A stretch of DNA of 64,000 nt from Tenrec ecaudatus (GCF_050624435.1 NC_134539.1:147413525-147477524); one strand, 5' to 3'; counted from the stretch's first letter, positions 48,901 to 57,542 are shown. The notes: generated from the letters alone by a model not told the origin. Program-made: numbers and translations.

Positions 48901-51900
48901 AGGGGTGGAAGATGATAAAAAAGGCAAACATACAAACAATGCTGCAAGTTATCTAAATTCTGCATTTACAAAACACGTAATATTTATGGCTTGAATCATG
49001 AAAGACCGCTATGAAAAGTTGGGATAATATCAAATGTGACTTACCACAGAATAGATAAATGACCAAAATTCCTTGGTGTTTATAACTTTCTTAAAGGTAA
49101 AAGATGCAATGTAGGTAAAGAGAATAACTGACGGGACATAGGCAATAAGACAAAAAATCTGTAAAACAAAAATGCATATGCATCATATGAAAATATTAAT
49201 AGAATACATCTAAAATACCAGCCATATTAAAATACTAAGGAATACACGCCTAATTGTTCAACAAATCATTCTGCAGAGAGAAACTGTTAGTTACTTAAGG
49301 ACCTATTCCCATCTCTTCAAGCAACAAAAAGCATGTTTCTAACTTATTATTAATATAATCCCGAAAAAATTGGAAGAAAGCTCCGCTGCGTAGACCACTT
49401 GTAGTACACATTTTCCCCCTTAGGTGAGCATCGAGCAACTTGCTTTGAGTTAGTGCACCCAGTGGCATCACCTAAGAATGTTCTCTCTGGTCACAGAGAA
49501 TTTTTATGTGTGAAAGTTGTTTCACTTGAACTTCTTTTTTGGTGATGGTCAATGAAACAGAACAATGTGCGGCTGTGAAATTTTGTTTCCCACTCAGGAA
49601 AAATGCTGCAGAAACTTATGATGTTGAACACAGCTTACAGGGACAGTGCTATGGAAAAGTCAAGTGTATAAGCGTTTTTCTCATTTCAAAGAGGTGAAAT
49701 GTTGATTGATGACAAACCTTGTACTGATGACCGTCAACTTGCAGAATGAACAAAAATGTCTACTGGTAGTGCATTTGGAGGTCCGACTGTTAAACAAGCT
49801 TTCTATTCAGAGATTTTGAAAAGATAGTGTAATAGGGTGCCACAAAAAAGGCCTGATTTGAGCACACGGGAGCAGATGAAGGGGGAGGAGGCGAGAGTGG
49901 AGCACCTCCTGGCCCACCAGGCTACGAAGATGATGTTCCCAATTAGAGCAGCCAGTCAACAGAGGACCACATGGCCGGCCCCACTATGAGACATGATGCC
50001 CCTCACTGACCCACAGCCCTACAGGAGACAACAACAGAGACACAGTGTGGGAACTGCACCTGATCTGATCCCGCCACATTGAGGCAAAACACGAAGGGGG
50101 TGCAACAGAACAGCAAGGGAATGGAGCGGTGAGGTCCCTGTTGAATGCTGAAGGTGGGCATTGGGGCCAGGGCGTGATGCCCCAAGAGATTGGACAGGAT
50201 AACACTCCTAAAGGCCAACAAACAATCCTTGAACTAATTACTAGCTTTTCTTTCTTGTTGTGTTTTGTTTGTCATTGGTTTGTTGTTGTTTTGTTGTATA
50301 TTGTTGCTTGGTTTTGCTCTGTCTTGTTTTTGTGCATGTTATCATCTCTGCAGGTTTGTCTAAATAAGATAGGCTGGATGAACAATCTGGAGGAGAAATC
50401 AACAGGACCAACAGTTCCGGGGGGACACGTGAGAGGGGAAGGTCGGGGGAAAGGTAGTGGTGTTAACAAATCCAGGGACAAGGGAACGACAAGTGATCCA
50501 AATAGGTGGTGAGGAGGGTGTGGGAGGCCTGGTAGAGCATGATCAAGGGTAATGTAACCAAGAGGAATTGCTGAAACACTGGTGGGAACTGAGCATGATA
50601 GTGCGACAGGATGAAAGTCAAAGGAAATAGAGGAAAGAGCTAGGAGGCAAAGGGCATTTATAGAGGTCTAAATAAAGGCATGTACATATGTAAATATATT
50701 TCTATATGAGGATGTGGAAATAGATCTGTGTGCATATATTTATAGGTTTAGTATTAAGGTAGCAGAAGGACATTGGGCCTCCACTCAAATACTCCCTCAA
50801 TGCAAGCATCTTTTTGTTCTATTAAATTGGCATTCTATGATGCTTACCTTCAAGACACATTCGCTGAAGACAAAGCAGGTGAATAAGCAAATGTGGTGAA
50901 GAAAGCTGACGGTGCCCAGCTATCAAAAGATATAACACCTGGGGTCTTAAAGGCTTGAAGGTAAACAAGCGGCCATCTAGCTCAGAAGCAACAAAGCCCA
51001 CATGGAAGAAGCACACCAGCCTGTATGATCATGAGGTGCCAAAGGGATCATCAGAACAAAAAATCTTACCATAGTGAATGAGGGGGGGAAGTACAGAGCG
51101 GAGACCCAAAGCCAATTTGTAGGCCACTGGACACCCCCTTACAGAAGGGTCTCGGGGAGGAGACGAGCCAGTCAGAGTATGATTCAGCAAAGCTGAAAAA
51201 TACAACTTTCCTCTAGTTCCTAAATGCTTCCTCCCCACACACCGCCCCCCGCACTATCATGATCCCAACTCTACCTTGCAAGTCTGGCTAGACCAGAGGA
51301 TGGACACTGGTGCAGATAGGAGCTGTCCATGCAGAGAGTCCCGGGCCAATGGTCCCTTCAGGACCAGTGGTGGAGTGGCAATACTGGGAGGGTGGAGGGA
51401 GTGTGGGTTGGAAAGGGGGAACCGATTACAAGGATCTACATGTGATCTCTTCCATGGGGGATGAACAACAGGGAAGTGGGTAAAGGGAGACATCGGACAG
51501 GGCAAGGTAAGACAAAATAATAATTTATAAATTATCAAGGGTTCATGGGGGAGGGGAAATGGGGGAGGGAGAGGGTAAAAATGAGGACTTGATGGGACTT
51601 AAGTGGAGAGCAAATGTTTTGAGAATGATCAGGGCAATGAATGTACACACGTGCTTTACACAATTGCTGTATGTATGGATTGTGATAAGAGTTGTATGAC
51701 ACCCTAATAAAACGATTTTTTTTAAAAGCCTGATTTGTGGCAGACGGAGGACTGATTTTGGTCCCCACGACAATGTACCTGCTCACGCAGCTATTTCAGC
51801 GCACCAGTTTTTGGCAAAAATCAGCATGCCTCTCTTGTCCCGTGCACCTTACTCATCTGACCTTGCTCCATGCGCCCCATGTGTTTCCGCAAATGAAGAG

Positions 51901-54900
51901 CGACATAAAAGGACAGTGATTTGATGATGTAGCAGAGGTGAAGGAAAAGAAACTGGGGAGGTGCTGTCAGCTATCCAACCAGATGAGTTTGAAAAAAATG
52001 TTTCCAAGAATGGAATCACAAATTTGAAAAATGTATTTAAGTGTAATGGAGAGCACTTTGAAGGCGATAAGGTTGTTTTAGAGCTTTGGAAAAAAATTCC
52101 AGTTTTATAGGTACCCCCTTGTATGCATGCACACATAAACACAAATCAAAACTCTTGCTTTGTATTTCAAGGAATATTCTTAATATGGAAGAAAATATTT
52201 TCTTTAAAAAATATTTTTCAGGTATGAGAACAGACAGTGAATACATTTTAAGGCAGGACTACTTAAGTGGTCTACAGGAAAGGCCACTACAGGTTTTTTT
52301 AAGATCACTTATAAGCTACATTGATTATAGGTATCAACACAAACCATTAATTAGATGCTATTTATGTTTTTTAAGAATTGATTACTCAGCCAGCTATCAT
52401 GCTGGTGCAGTTTTAAAGAAACATCTTATTATTTACTAATAGCAAAAGTGCATGAGTCAACTTACCACAGAAAGGAACTTTACAGCATAAAAATATAATC
52501 CATAATGAAATGCAAATAAGCTTCCTAGCATCACAGCTAGAATAATAAAAAACAAAGGGATATCAATGATAGCTTGTCCAATCCAATATGCAGATGGGAA
52601 AAGACCTGCAAGTTTAAGCTGAGTGTAAGCCTTGATCTAAAAAACAAAAAGAACAAAATGATCATTTTTTTACATTTTTACACGCAAGAAAAACTTTCTC
52701 ATCAGTTAAATGTAAATGACATTTAGCCTTGACTTTTGCTCACTAATTCTGAGATATAGCAATTTCAACAATGTTTCACGATTAGAATAAAGCAGTGCTG
52801 TTAGGAAATAAACTAAATTAAAGAGAAAAATGGCACAAAGGTTATGGCTGTTCAAACAAGGACCCATTATCACAGTAACCAAAAAACAATTTGAAAGTTT
52901 GTTGACAAAAATATATTTATTAAATAGGAAAATAATTCTAATATATTAAAAAATGAAGTATTCATGAAAATACTACTAAATTGGGAAGTACCCACTGGAT
53001 TTACATAGCTCTTTCAGCTTAAGTATGAAATTTAGTATATACATAATGCACTGGAAATTATTTTATACCTTCTTGTGTGATACAATGTAAGTTATTAGCA
53101 CCTGGTACACTGACAGTAACTTAAATGATTTTCATTTTCTTAATCATTTTATGCTCTCATTATCTGAGATTTTAAAAATCTTTATAAATCCAAATAGATA
53201 ACAAATTTTCTTTAGGTGATGTTTGAAGACAGATAAAATTTTCACCTATGAAACATCTAGCCCTAATAATACCGGAAAAAAGCAGTGGCTATACAATGAG
53301 GTTAAGCAAATATGGAATAAAGGTTAGTGAGAAGGAGGATAAAAGCAAAAATGTGAACACTCGTGTTTAATAAATTAAAGCATAAGATATGCATGAATTT
53401 TAGTGTAAGCATAAAAACATAAACCAACTGAGATATAATGCTTTTGGGTAGTCTGTTCTTAGACAGTGTTGAAGGGAATGCACAACGGCGTTGACATTGT
53501 GGGGAAACGTCCAGCAGTTTCTTTCCAAATGTGCAACCACCATGTAATCCAGCGCTCATTCCCGTGGACATCTGTCCCTGAATGATGAAACCTTATGTTC
53601 CTGTAGAAACCTGCAAGCCAATGTTCATAGCAACTTTATTCATGCTAAGACTAAATTAGGAATAACCAAGATTCCTTTCAAAGGATAATGGTTTTAAAAA
53701 GCTGTGATATAGCCGTACCATGGGAGTACCCAGTAATAATAAGGAATGGACTAGTAAGGGTTTAATATCTAGAAATACATACAAACAACTCAATCAAAAA
53801 TCAGATAAAAATCTTGATATTTCACCAGAGAGAATCTACACATGGCAAACATGCACTTAAAATGATGCTCAACATTATCAGTCATTAGAAAGATGCAATG
53901 AAGCATGCCTTTATTCCTACTAGAATGACTGTGAAAATAACAAGTGTTGGCGATACTGGGGATGCAAAATAGTACAGTTCCTGTATCAAAAGTTTGGCAT
54001 TCTTTCAAAAGGAAAGATCATATTAGGGTAAGTCAAAGGTACTGCTACAATATCACTGAAACCTTTATTAAACAAAAATATCAAAATGTGAAGCTATTGG
54101 TTCTTGTTATTTCCCCTGTTTAGGCCTATAAACTTCTGAAAGTGATCTACTCACTTCTTTAACCCGCCCCAGCAGAATTCTGCACTCAACTTAGAACACG
54201 TCAAAATGGCAGTTTCCGCATCCTCAAAGACTCAAACCATGTTCCTTTGAAGTGTTCTTTGATTTTTCAGGACATAAAGTTTGACTGGGCAAGTAAGGGA
54301 TATGAGGTGGATACAGTGTAGTTTCTGAATGAAATTCTCATAGGATAGCCCTTGTTACCTGTTGTCATCAAGTTAGATGACACCAAGTCAGTTCCGACCC
54401 ACAGTGACCCTATGCATAACAGAATGAAACACTATCTGGTTCTGAGTCAGCTTCACAATTGTTCCTATGTTTGAGCACATTGTTGAAACTACCACCCCCA
54501 GTATTAAGATAGAATTACTTGATATAACTCTTTTATCTATAGCCTGTGAAACTCTCACCAAACAATTGGGTGGGACCATGCAGATAGGCTATGTAAAGTT
54601 AATAGAGGGGATAGGTCACTTTTGCCATTCTACTTCGTATAAGGCAAGCCACTTCAGAAAGCAAGGGCAGGGAATCCCATGACCAGCAAGAAAGAAGAAC
54701 CATGAGTGAAGTACAGCTGAGATCCTTGAGAGAGGCAGCAGAGGAGCAGCACCAAGAGCCTGAGACAGAGCAACTGGATTCCCAGCCCATGTAACAAGTA
54801 CGGTTGAATGCGTTTGGGCAGGAGATTGACTTCTAGAGTAGGCTGTTCTCTGGGAATTCTTCAGTGCTAAAAGAGTTGTATAACATTTGCCCAAGTAGGA

Positions 54901-56522
54901 CAGAGCTAAGCGACAATGTAGCTTCATATCAGCACAGCTCAGAAGAGAGGCCACACACCAAAGACCTGTACCTTTAACATTTTATAATCGGTTAGCTTCC
55001 CTAATAAACTGAATATTGTATATACTTGTGTATAAGCAGAGTTTTTCAGCACCTTTTTAATGCAATTTTTGTGGTAAAATTAGGTGCCTCGGCTGATATT
55101 TGGACTGGCTTTTATTCAAGCATACACAGTAATTGTTAAGAATTGTCTATTGATGAGTTCTGTATGTCCACTGCAACACATTACTGAACAAAGCAGAGAA
55201 GTAGAATGTCATGGGAGGGTCAGTTGGTGTAAGAATAAGGTAAAGAAAGTTGGAAGATGAAAGCGAGCTGACCTCTGCCTTGGGGAATTGGCACTAGGCC
55301 AGTGTGGAGTTGGATGGCCCTTCTTCCTACTGCAGCTAGAATTCAGAAAGGGCTTCCCTGCCATTGCCTCGCTGTCCTTGAAGAGGGAACAGGTGCAGTG
55401 TCATGCTGAAAACGAAAAATTCCTGGGTGCAGCTTCCCTGGCCTTTTCCACATTGAAGGCGGTTTTCAGTTTTCATAAACCTTCATTCTACTCAACACCC
55501 ATGCCTGTCCTGTGTCCTTCATGGAAATCAATCAAGAGTGTCCTTTTGGAATACAAAAAAGGCACCATAATATTTTGAGTTGCTCAGAGGATTCCTTCAG
55601 AAGCCACTATTTTGTTTAGAATTCCTTATTTTCTTCTCTGGAAAGCACCCCAACAAAACTGATGTGAGATGTGTTTAAAAACAGTAACTTCACATTTTTA
55701 TTTTTTTGTTTTATAAAGAGTTCTATGATTTTACAGCACTACTTTTCTACATACCCTCCTGTAAGTATAACATTATCAGGAGAACAGAAGGCTGGACAGC
55801 AGTAAACAGTCGGAAGACTGTACAATATCACCAACTGCTAAGAGGACTTTGAAAAAGACAGGTGAAGAAAAGGTGACCCAATACCAAGACACTGTCTACA
55901 CAGGAGTTGTTCATTACTAGGTTGTGGCGTTGACAATCATTTTTTTGTCATTAAACTAAAAATCAGTGACTCTTATATTCAGTACTCTCTATTAAAGGCT
56001 AAAAGTGAGGCACAGTTTAGTACATTAATAAAGAATATACAGATTAGATTCTATTTTAAACCTAGCACTTAAACAAGGTCAGTCAATCTGGCCAAGCGAT
56101 CTGAAGAGTCTAACCCACAATTTCCTTTCCTGTAAAGTGGGTAACATAGAACTTAGGTCATAATGTTGTAAGGAGTGAAAAAATGGAATTTTAAAAGCAC
56201 ACAGCAAATTCTCAAGTAACAAATACTAGTTATTCCTACAATAAGAATTTATAATACATATTTGATTCCATTGATTTATTTCTAAAATAACAGTGATATA
56301 TCATACACTTACACTCATAAAATAAGGTCATTTTAGCATGTAATTTCTTCTTAGCAAACTGTACTTGTGATTCTTTTAACAGTACTTATTGTTCTGTTTG
56401 ATCATTACCTTATGATTCTCTGCATTTTCCATGGCAAAGTAAGGTGGCATCGCAGTGACAATAATTCCAAGCAAAGCTGCTTGAAAATACAGCTCAACTT
56501 TAAAAACTATGTCTGTAATTTC
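27775..56522 (-). CDS. ABCA5: ABCA5, C-terminal 631 residues, seventeen exons
   Basis: ABCA5 is a 12-helix ABC subfamily A transporter of lysosomal and late endosomal membranes with roles in sterol and lipid handling (family knowledge). Seventeen exons join in frame. They give 631 residues, against about 1640 in the usual full protein. From the N-terminal side they encode: hydrophobic helices of transmembrane domain 2 in the first six exons (56522-47042), a charged linker with [15 protein letters not shown]2 with Walker A (GPNGAGKST), Q-loop ([11 protein letters not shown]), degenerate signature (LPAGIKRK), Walker B ([12 protein letters not shown]) and H-loop ([17 protein letters not shown]), and a tail ending [16 protein letters not shown]. 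The WW...TQEDR ending and PYLQC...QYYEKKYGG are diagnostic of ABCA5 rather than ABCA6/8/9/10. One intron has a GC donor (43037-43038). No disabling change was seen. The rest of the gene lies beyond 64000. Confidence 0.97.
28440..28548 (+). mobile_element. Old L1 ORF2 fragment
   Basis: aaacacatgaaaagatgctc and aatatcattaagcattc are the conserved sequence near the end of mammalian L1 ORF2. Confidence 0.65.
28552..28690 (-). repeat. AfroSINE
   Basis: ggttctgaatcatagcaacc, aggacagaactgctcctatg and tcttcctcctgaccagtaag. Confidence 0.75.
29165..30263 (-). mobile_element. Mariner-type DNA transposon with nested SPIN
   Basis: The ends caagggggtacc and ggtaccccctta sit beside TA dinucleotides, as expected for mariner. 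Minus-strand transposase remnants include [20 protein letters not shown] and [14 protein letters not shown] short deletion removes residues just after HDN. It interrupts an RTE LINE (28690-29164 and 30264-31760), and is itself interrupted by SPIN at 29606-29798. Confidence 0.88.
29606..29798 (+). mobile_element. SPIN (hAT) element nested in a mariner
   Basis: 193 bp with ends gagtggttctcaacc and gttgagaaccactg. The 8-bp target duplication ctttaaat is perfect (29598-29605 and 29799-29806). It lies inside the mariner copy 29165-30263. Internal SPIN motifs include aacagtagcaaaatgacag and catgaggaactgta. Confidence 0.93.
31812..32010 (+). repeat. AfroSINE
   Basis: ggagctctggtggggtagct, gtcagcagttcaaaaccacc and gatttgatggcagtgagttt in forward order. 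Confidence 0.87.
32055..32500 (+). mobile_element. Old L1 ORF2 end / 3' fragment
   Basis: tatgacccagcaattctaat, tcactgcagcacaattcaca and gatgtccaccaatggatgag are L1 ORF2-end landmarks. It lies 0.4 kb from ABCA5 exon 16. Confidence 0.8.
32877..32932 (-). CDS. ABCA5: ABCA5 exon 16 of 17 in window
   Basis: 56 bp, acceptor ttaatag and donor gtacta. It encodes [19 protein letters not shown], the first Ala codon being split. It is too short to appear as an independent ORF and was found by homology to the expected ABCA5 tail. Confidence 0.95.
33345..33540 (-). repeat. AfroSINE
   Basis: agagtcaatttcaactcata, ggcagaactgcccctgtggg and ttgcggttagccattcaatg. A CACT-rich simple repeat (33305-33345) precedes it. 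Confidence 0.88.
33902..33945. repeat. (GT)n microsatellite
   Basis: About 21 GT units in the ABCA5 intron between exons 15 and 16. Confidence 0.97.
33946..34090 (+). repeat. AfroSINE next to a (GT)n tract
   Basis: gtggtagtggttataccata and gtcagcagttcaaaaccacc, starting at the end of a GT microsatellite (33902-33945). Confidence 0.8.
34352..34431 (-). CDS. ABCA5: ABCA5 exon 15 of 17 in window
   Basis: 80 bp, acceptor ttttcag and donor gtaagt. It encodes [20 protein letters not shown] then FSKLEE. Confidence 0.96.
34971..34998. repeat. (TTTG)n simple repeat
   Basis: Six tetranucleotide units in the ABCA5 intron between exons 14 and 15. Confidence 0.95.
35571..36476 (+). mobile_element. SPIN (hAT) element split by a solo LTR
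   Basis: The left part 35571-35702 begins tagtggttctcaac and runs to gggtcgcggca. The right part 36449-36476 resumes gcggcattaggaaggttgag and ends aaccactg. Flanking 8-bp duplications are atttaaag (35563-35570) and attgaaag (36477-36484), 7 of 8 matching. It lies in the intron between ABCA5 exons 14 and 15. Confidence 0.92.
35703..36448 (+). mobile_element. Solo LTR of an endogenous retrovirus
   Basis: 746 bp starting TGTGGG and ending CCACA. It interrupts a SPIN element and is flanked by a perfect 6-bp target duplication, gcggca (35697-35702 and 36449-36454). A TATA-like gtatatatgg lies near 36164 and AATAAA at 36186-36191, so promoter and polyadenylation signals are close together. No internal viral genes adjoin it, so it is a solo LTR left by recombination. 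A 6-bp duplication suits class II (beta-like) ERVs. The strand was chosen from the TATA and AATAAA order. Confidence 0.85.
36781..36930 (-). CDS. ABCA5: ABCA5 exon 14 of 17 in window
   Basis: 150 bp, acceptor actacag and donor gtaaat. It encodes [20 protein letters not shown] then [20 protein letters not shown] and IFPNASRQE. It is homologous to 4334-4474 of the other gene but three codons longer. Confidence 0.96.
37973..38092 (-). CDS. ABCA5: ABCA5 exon 13 of 17 in window (H-loop)
   Basis: 120 bp, acceptor ttttatag and donor gtagac. It encodes [20 protein letters not shown] then [19 protein letters not shown], with the H-loop histidine intact. Confidence 0.97.
38300..39450 (+). mobile_element. 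RTE-clade LINE 3' portions, two overlapping copies
   Basis: 38300-38735 and 38756-39450 both match the part of the RTE LINE downstream of RT (compare 19085-19797). The second ends ctggaaccaacctgatggca and caacaacaac. The same motif (tcatatgcatgtgaaagttg) recurs in both, so these are two fragments rather than one element. Confidence 0.75.
39452..40155 (+). mobile_element. RTE-clade LINE 3' fragment interrupted by an LTR-like insert
   Basis: 39470-39567 reads like RTE 3' sequence (ggaggaaccagtccctgcag), then resumes at about 40011 (ccttggtaaagcaggccagt) and ends gaaccaactcgatggcacct near 40145. The 39568-40010 interval is foreign. Confidence 0.65.
39568..40010 (+). mobile_element. MaLR-like LTR, probable
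   Basis: About 440 bp starting TGATAG and ending near tctctctggaacctca, which resembles the end of mammalian MaLR/MLT LTRs. It interrupts RTE sequence. No clean target duplication was found, so the family call is tentative. Confidence 0.5.
40192..40533 (+). mobile_element. MaLR-like LTR, probable
   Basis: Starts near tggtagataggtg and ends gagaaccctgcctaacaca, a typical MaLR-type 3' end. A TATA-like ctatataaacc lies near 40453. The motif cctgtcaatcaggc relates it to the neighbouring insert at 39568. Confidence 0.55.
41002..41096 (-). CDS. ABCA5: ABCA5 exon 12 of 17 in window (Walker B)
   Basis: 95 bp, acceptor catctag and donor gtgagt. It encodes [20 protein letters not shown] then [11 protein letters not shown]. 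The Walker B Asp-Glu pair is intact. Confidence 0.97.
41225..41300 (-). CDS. ABCA5: ABCA5 exon 11 of 17 in window (signature)
   Basis: 76 bp, acceptor ttttgcag and donor gtgtgc. It encodes [20 protein letters not shown] then GIKRK. The signature position reads LPAGI, far from LSGGQ. Confidence 0.95.
41672..41847 (-). CDS. ABCA5: ABCA5 exon 10 of 17 in window (Q-loop)
   Basis: 176 bp, acceptor ttctgtag and donor gtaaaa. It begins [20 protein letters not shown], carries [20 protein letters not shown] and ends [11 protein letters not shown] plus a split Arg. Confidence 0.96.
42383..42592 (-). repeat. AfroSINE
   Basis: aacccactgtggtccaagtg, cagcaaccctatcagatgag and the end gtgccaggagaactcc. It lies between ABCA5 exons 9 and 10. 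Confidence 0.82.
42846..42937 (-). CDS. ABCA5: ABCA5 exon 9 of 17 in window (Walker A)
   Basis: 92 bp, acceptor cttttag and donor gtatga. It encodes [20 protein letters not shown] then [10 protein letters not shown]. Walker A is GPNGAGKST with an intact lysine. Confidence 0.97.
43039..43153 (-). CDS. ABCA5: ABCA5 exon 8 of 17 in window (GC donor)
   Basis: 115 bp, acceptor tactag. It encodes [20 protein letters not shown] then [18 protein letters not shown], ending with one base of Gly. The reading frame requires splicing at AAAAAAG followed by gctggt, which is a GC donor. The nearby GT would shift the frame. Confidence 0.93.
43444..43570 (-). CDS. ABCA5: ABCA5 exon 7 of 17 in window (linker)
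   Basis: 127 bp, acceptor atttag and donor gtgagt. It encodes [20 protein letters not shown], then [20 protein letters not shown] and EE. This is the charged linker before NBD2. Confidence 0.95.
43890..44263 (+). mobile_element. L1-type 3' end (copy E)
   Basis: The last 375 bp of the family with a long purine tract (44073-44105) and terminal gtatgagtcccaataaaatg. It lies in the intron between ABCA5 exons 6 and 7. Confidence 0.82.
44319..46283 (+). mobile_element. L1-type long 3' region insertion with 15-bp target duplication (copy F)
   Basis: 1965 bp flanked by the perfect duplication aaagaagatatagga (44304-44318 and 46284-46298). It contains the T-rich part near 44570, two tandem modules (about 45146-45398 and 45399-45640), the G-rich end and an AATAAA near 46251. 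It inserted in an older L1 fragment that resumes at 46299. Confidence 0.9.
46299..46985 (+). mobile_element. Old L1 ORF2-end fragment interrupted by copy F
   Basis: gaaaagatgttcaatatcat, aattggacattgttacttca, ggcgccatactggaaaaggg and aagtgtccattaattgat follow the order of L1 ORF2. The left part before copy F is about 44265-44303. Confidence 0.8.
47042..47133 (-). CDS. ABCA5: ABCA5 exon 6 of 17 in window (last TM helix)
   Basis: 92 bp, acceptor gttttag and donor gttagt. It encodes [20 protein letters not shown] then [10 protein letters not shown], the last membrane helix followed by a basic cytosolic stretch. The last codon is split. Confidence 0.95.
47486..47560 (-). CDS. ABCA5: ABCA5 exon 5 of 17 in window
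   Basis: 75 bp, 25 codons, acceptor cccttag and donor gtaaga. It encodes [20 protein letters not shown] then VAVIS, a loop leading into the last membrane helix. Confidence 0.94.
48257..48391 (-). CDS. ABCA5: ABCA5 exon 4 of 17 in window (TMD2)
   Basis: 135 bp, 45 codons, acceptor ccttag and donor gtaggt. It encodes [20 protein letters not shown], then [20 protein letters not shown] and ICFIK, with two membrane segments. Confidence 0.95.
48580..48870 (+). repeat. AfroSINE with an internal SINE-derived insert
   Basis: Forward head cttgaaagctcaatggttat and tail gagtcacgatcaacccagca, with a reversed SINE segment in the middle (gggcagagtaggctgccccc). Confidence 0.6.
49045..49158 (-). CDS. ABCA5: ABCA5 exon 3 of 17 in window (TMD2)
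   Basis: 114 bp, 38 codons, acceptor ttttacag and donor gtaagt. It encodes [20 protein letters not shown] then [18 protein letters not shown], a membrane helix followed by a basic turn. Confidence 0.95.
49384..52112 (+). mobile_element. Mariner-type DNA transposon split by an L1-type insertion
   Basis: The 5' part 49384-49860 and the 3' part 51728-52112 align to the other two mariner copies. The 1.87-kb L1-type insert 49861-51727 interrupts it, with gcctgatttg duplicated at both junctions. The right end ggtacccccttgta matches the terminal repeat. The transposase is broken by frameshifts. It lies in the intron between ABCA5 exons 2 and 3. Confidence 0.87.
49861..51727 (+). mobile_element. L1-type long 3' region insertion in mariner (copy G)
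   Basis: 1867 bp starting agcacacgggagcagatgaa and ending caccctaataaaacga plus an A-rich tail. It has one module (about 50838-51065). The duplicated gcctgatttg flanks it (49851-49860 and 51728-51737). Confidence 0.88.
52466..52636 (-). CDS. ABCA5: ABCA5 exon 2 of 17 in window (TMD2)
   Basis: 171 bp, 57 codons, with acceptor ttttttag and donor gtaagt. It begins [20 protein letters not shown] and holds two hydrophobic stretches around [15 protein letters not shown] and [10 protein letters not shown]. Confidence 0.95.
53610..54008 (+). mobile_element. Old L1 ORF2 fragments, rearranged
   Basis: The block atgttcatagcaactttatt (normally later) precedes the block aaacatgcacttaaaatgat and ctactagaatgactgtgaa (normally earlier). 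Two pieces are therefore out of order, either separate insertions or a rearrangement. Confidence 0.7.
54010..55560. other. Intron, possible old DNA-transposon remnants
   Basis: Around 55010-55130 the words tatacttgtgtataagcaga and gagtttttcagcacctttt resemble degraded terminal repeats of an old DNA transposon. An RTE fragment is at 54368-54480. The remainder is unrecognised. Confidence 0.3.
54368..54480 (-). mobile_element. RTE-clade LINE fragment
   Basis: The sequence from agtcagttccgacccacag through cttcacaattgttcctatgt matches 28705-28810 of the larger minus-strand RTE copy. Confidence 0.55.
55560..56400. other. Intron next to ABCA5 exon 1, nothing recognised
   Basis: AT-rich, with no repeats recognised. 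Confidence 0.45.
56409..56522 (-). CDS. ABCA5: ABCA5 exon 1 of 17 in window (TMD2)
   Basis: 114 bp, 38 whole codons, acceptor tttttcag and donor gtaatg on the minus strand. It encodes [20 protein letters not shown] then [18 protein letters not shown], with one hydrophobic segment. Confidence 0.94.
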
Positions 56523-56827
56523 CTGAAAAACAAAAAATAGGTTAAGAAATGGTGCTAGAAGAGTTTTCTATAATCTCAGTACTATTCCAAGCTCTGATCG
56601 AACACATTAGGTGACCTATTCCGGGCGATCGAGCAGAAGAATGGGAGGCAGGGCTTTTAGCAGGCAGTAAGCCGCAATACTAACTCTGCTACCTACGAAA
56701 CAGCTCTACGAATCTGAGCGAATCCACGAGGGTCGATCCAGTCATACAAAGTATAGAGGAAGAGAAAAATGTGAGGTACTAGTCAGACGAACGAGCAATT
56801 CTCTTTTAAAATGTCTGTTTCCATCCC

Positions 56828-57406
56828 TTTGCCGAGGGGCTGCAGGGAGGAGACGAGGCACTCGGTGCAGCATAGAACCGATGACTCACACAACTTTCCT
56901 CTAGTTCTTAAATGCTTCCTCCCCAACCCCCACACTACCATGATCCCAGTTCTACCTTACAAACCTGCCTAGACCAGAGGGTGTACAGTGGTGCAGATAG
57001 GAACTGGAAACAGGGACTCCAGGACAGATGATCCCTTCAGGACCAGTGCTGAGAGTGGCGATACCGGGAGGGTGGAGGGAAGGTGTGCTAGAAAGGGGAA
57101 ACCAATTACAAGGATCTACATATAGCCTCCTCCCTGGGGGATGAACAACAGTAAAGTGGGTGAAAGGAGACATCGGGAAGGGTAAGATATGATAAAATAA
57201 TAATTGATAAATTATCAAGGGTTCATGAGGGAGAGGGGAGCGGGGAGGGAAGGGAAAATGAGGAGCTGATAACAAGGGCTCAAGCAGAAAGCAAATGTTT
57301 TGAGAATGATGTAGGCAACAAATGTGCAAATGTGCTTGACACACTGGATGTATATATGGATTGTGCTAAGAGTTGTATGAGCCCCAATAAAATGATTTAA
57401 TTTTTT
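56828..57406 (+). mobile_element. L1-type 3' end (copy I)
   Basis: The last 580 bp of the family, from the gggctgcagggaggagacg segment through the purine tract (57229-57257) to gtatgagccccaataaaatg. It lies upstream of the first ABCA5 exon in the window. Confidence 0.82.
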
Positions 57407-57542
57407 AAGTCTCTTTCTTTCTGTTTTTCAAAATAATATGTGATTCAATGTTGAATGAAGATGTAAAATCCTTTATTACAGTTTTGTATACATACAAATA
57501 TACCTATGTAGTAATATCATAAAAACTTGTATAAAATAAAAA

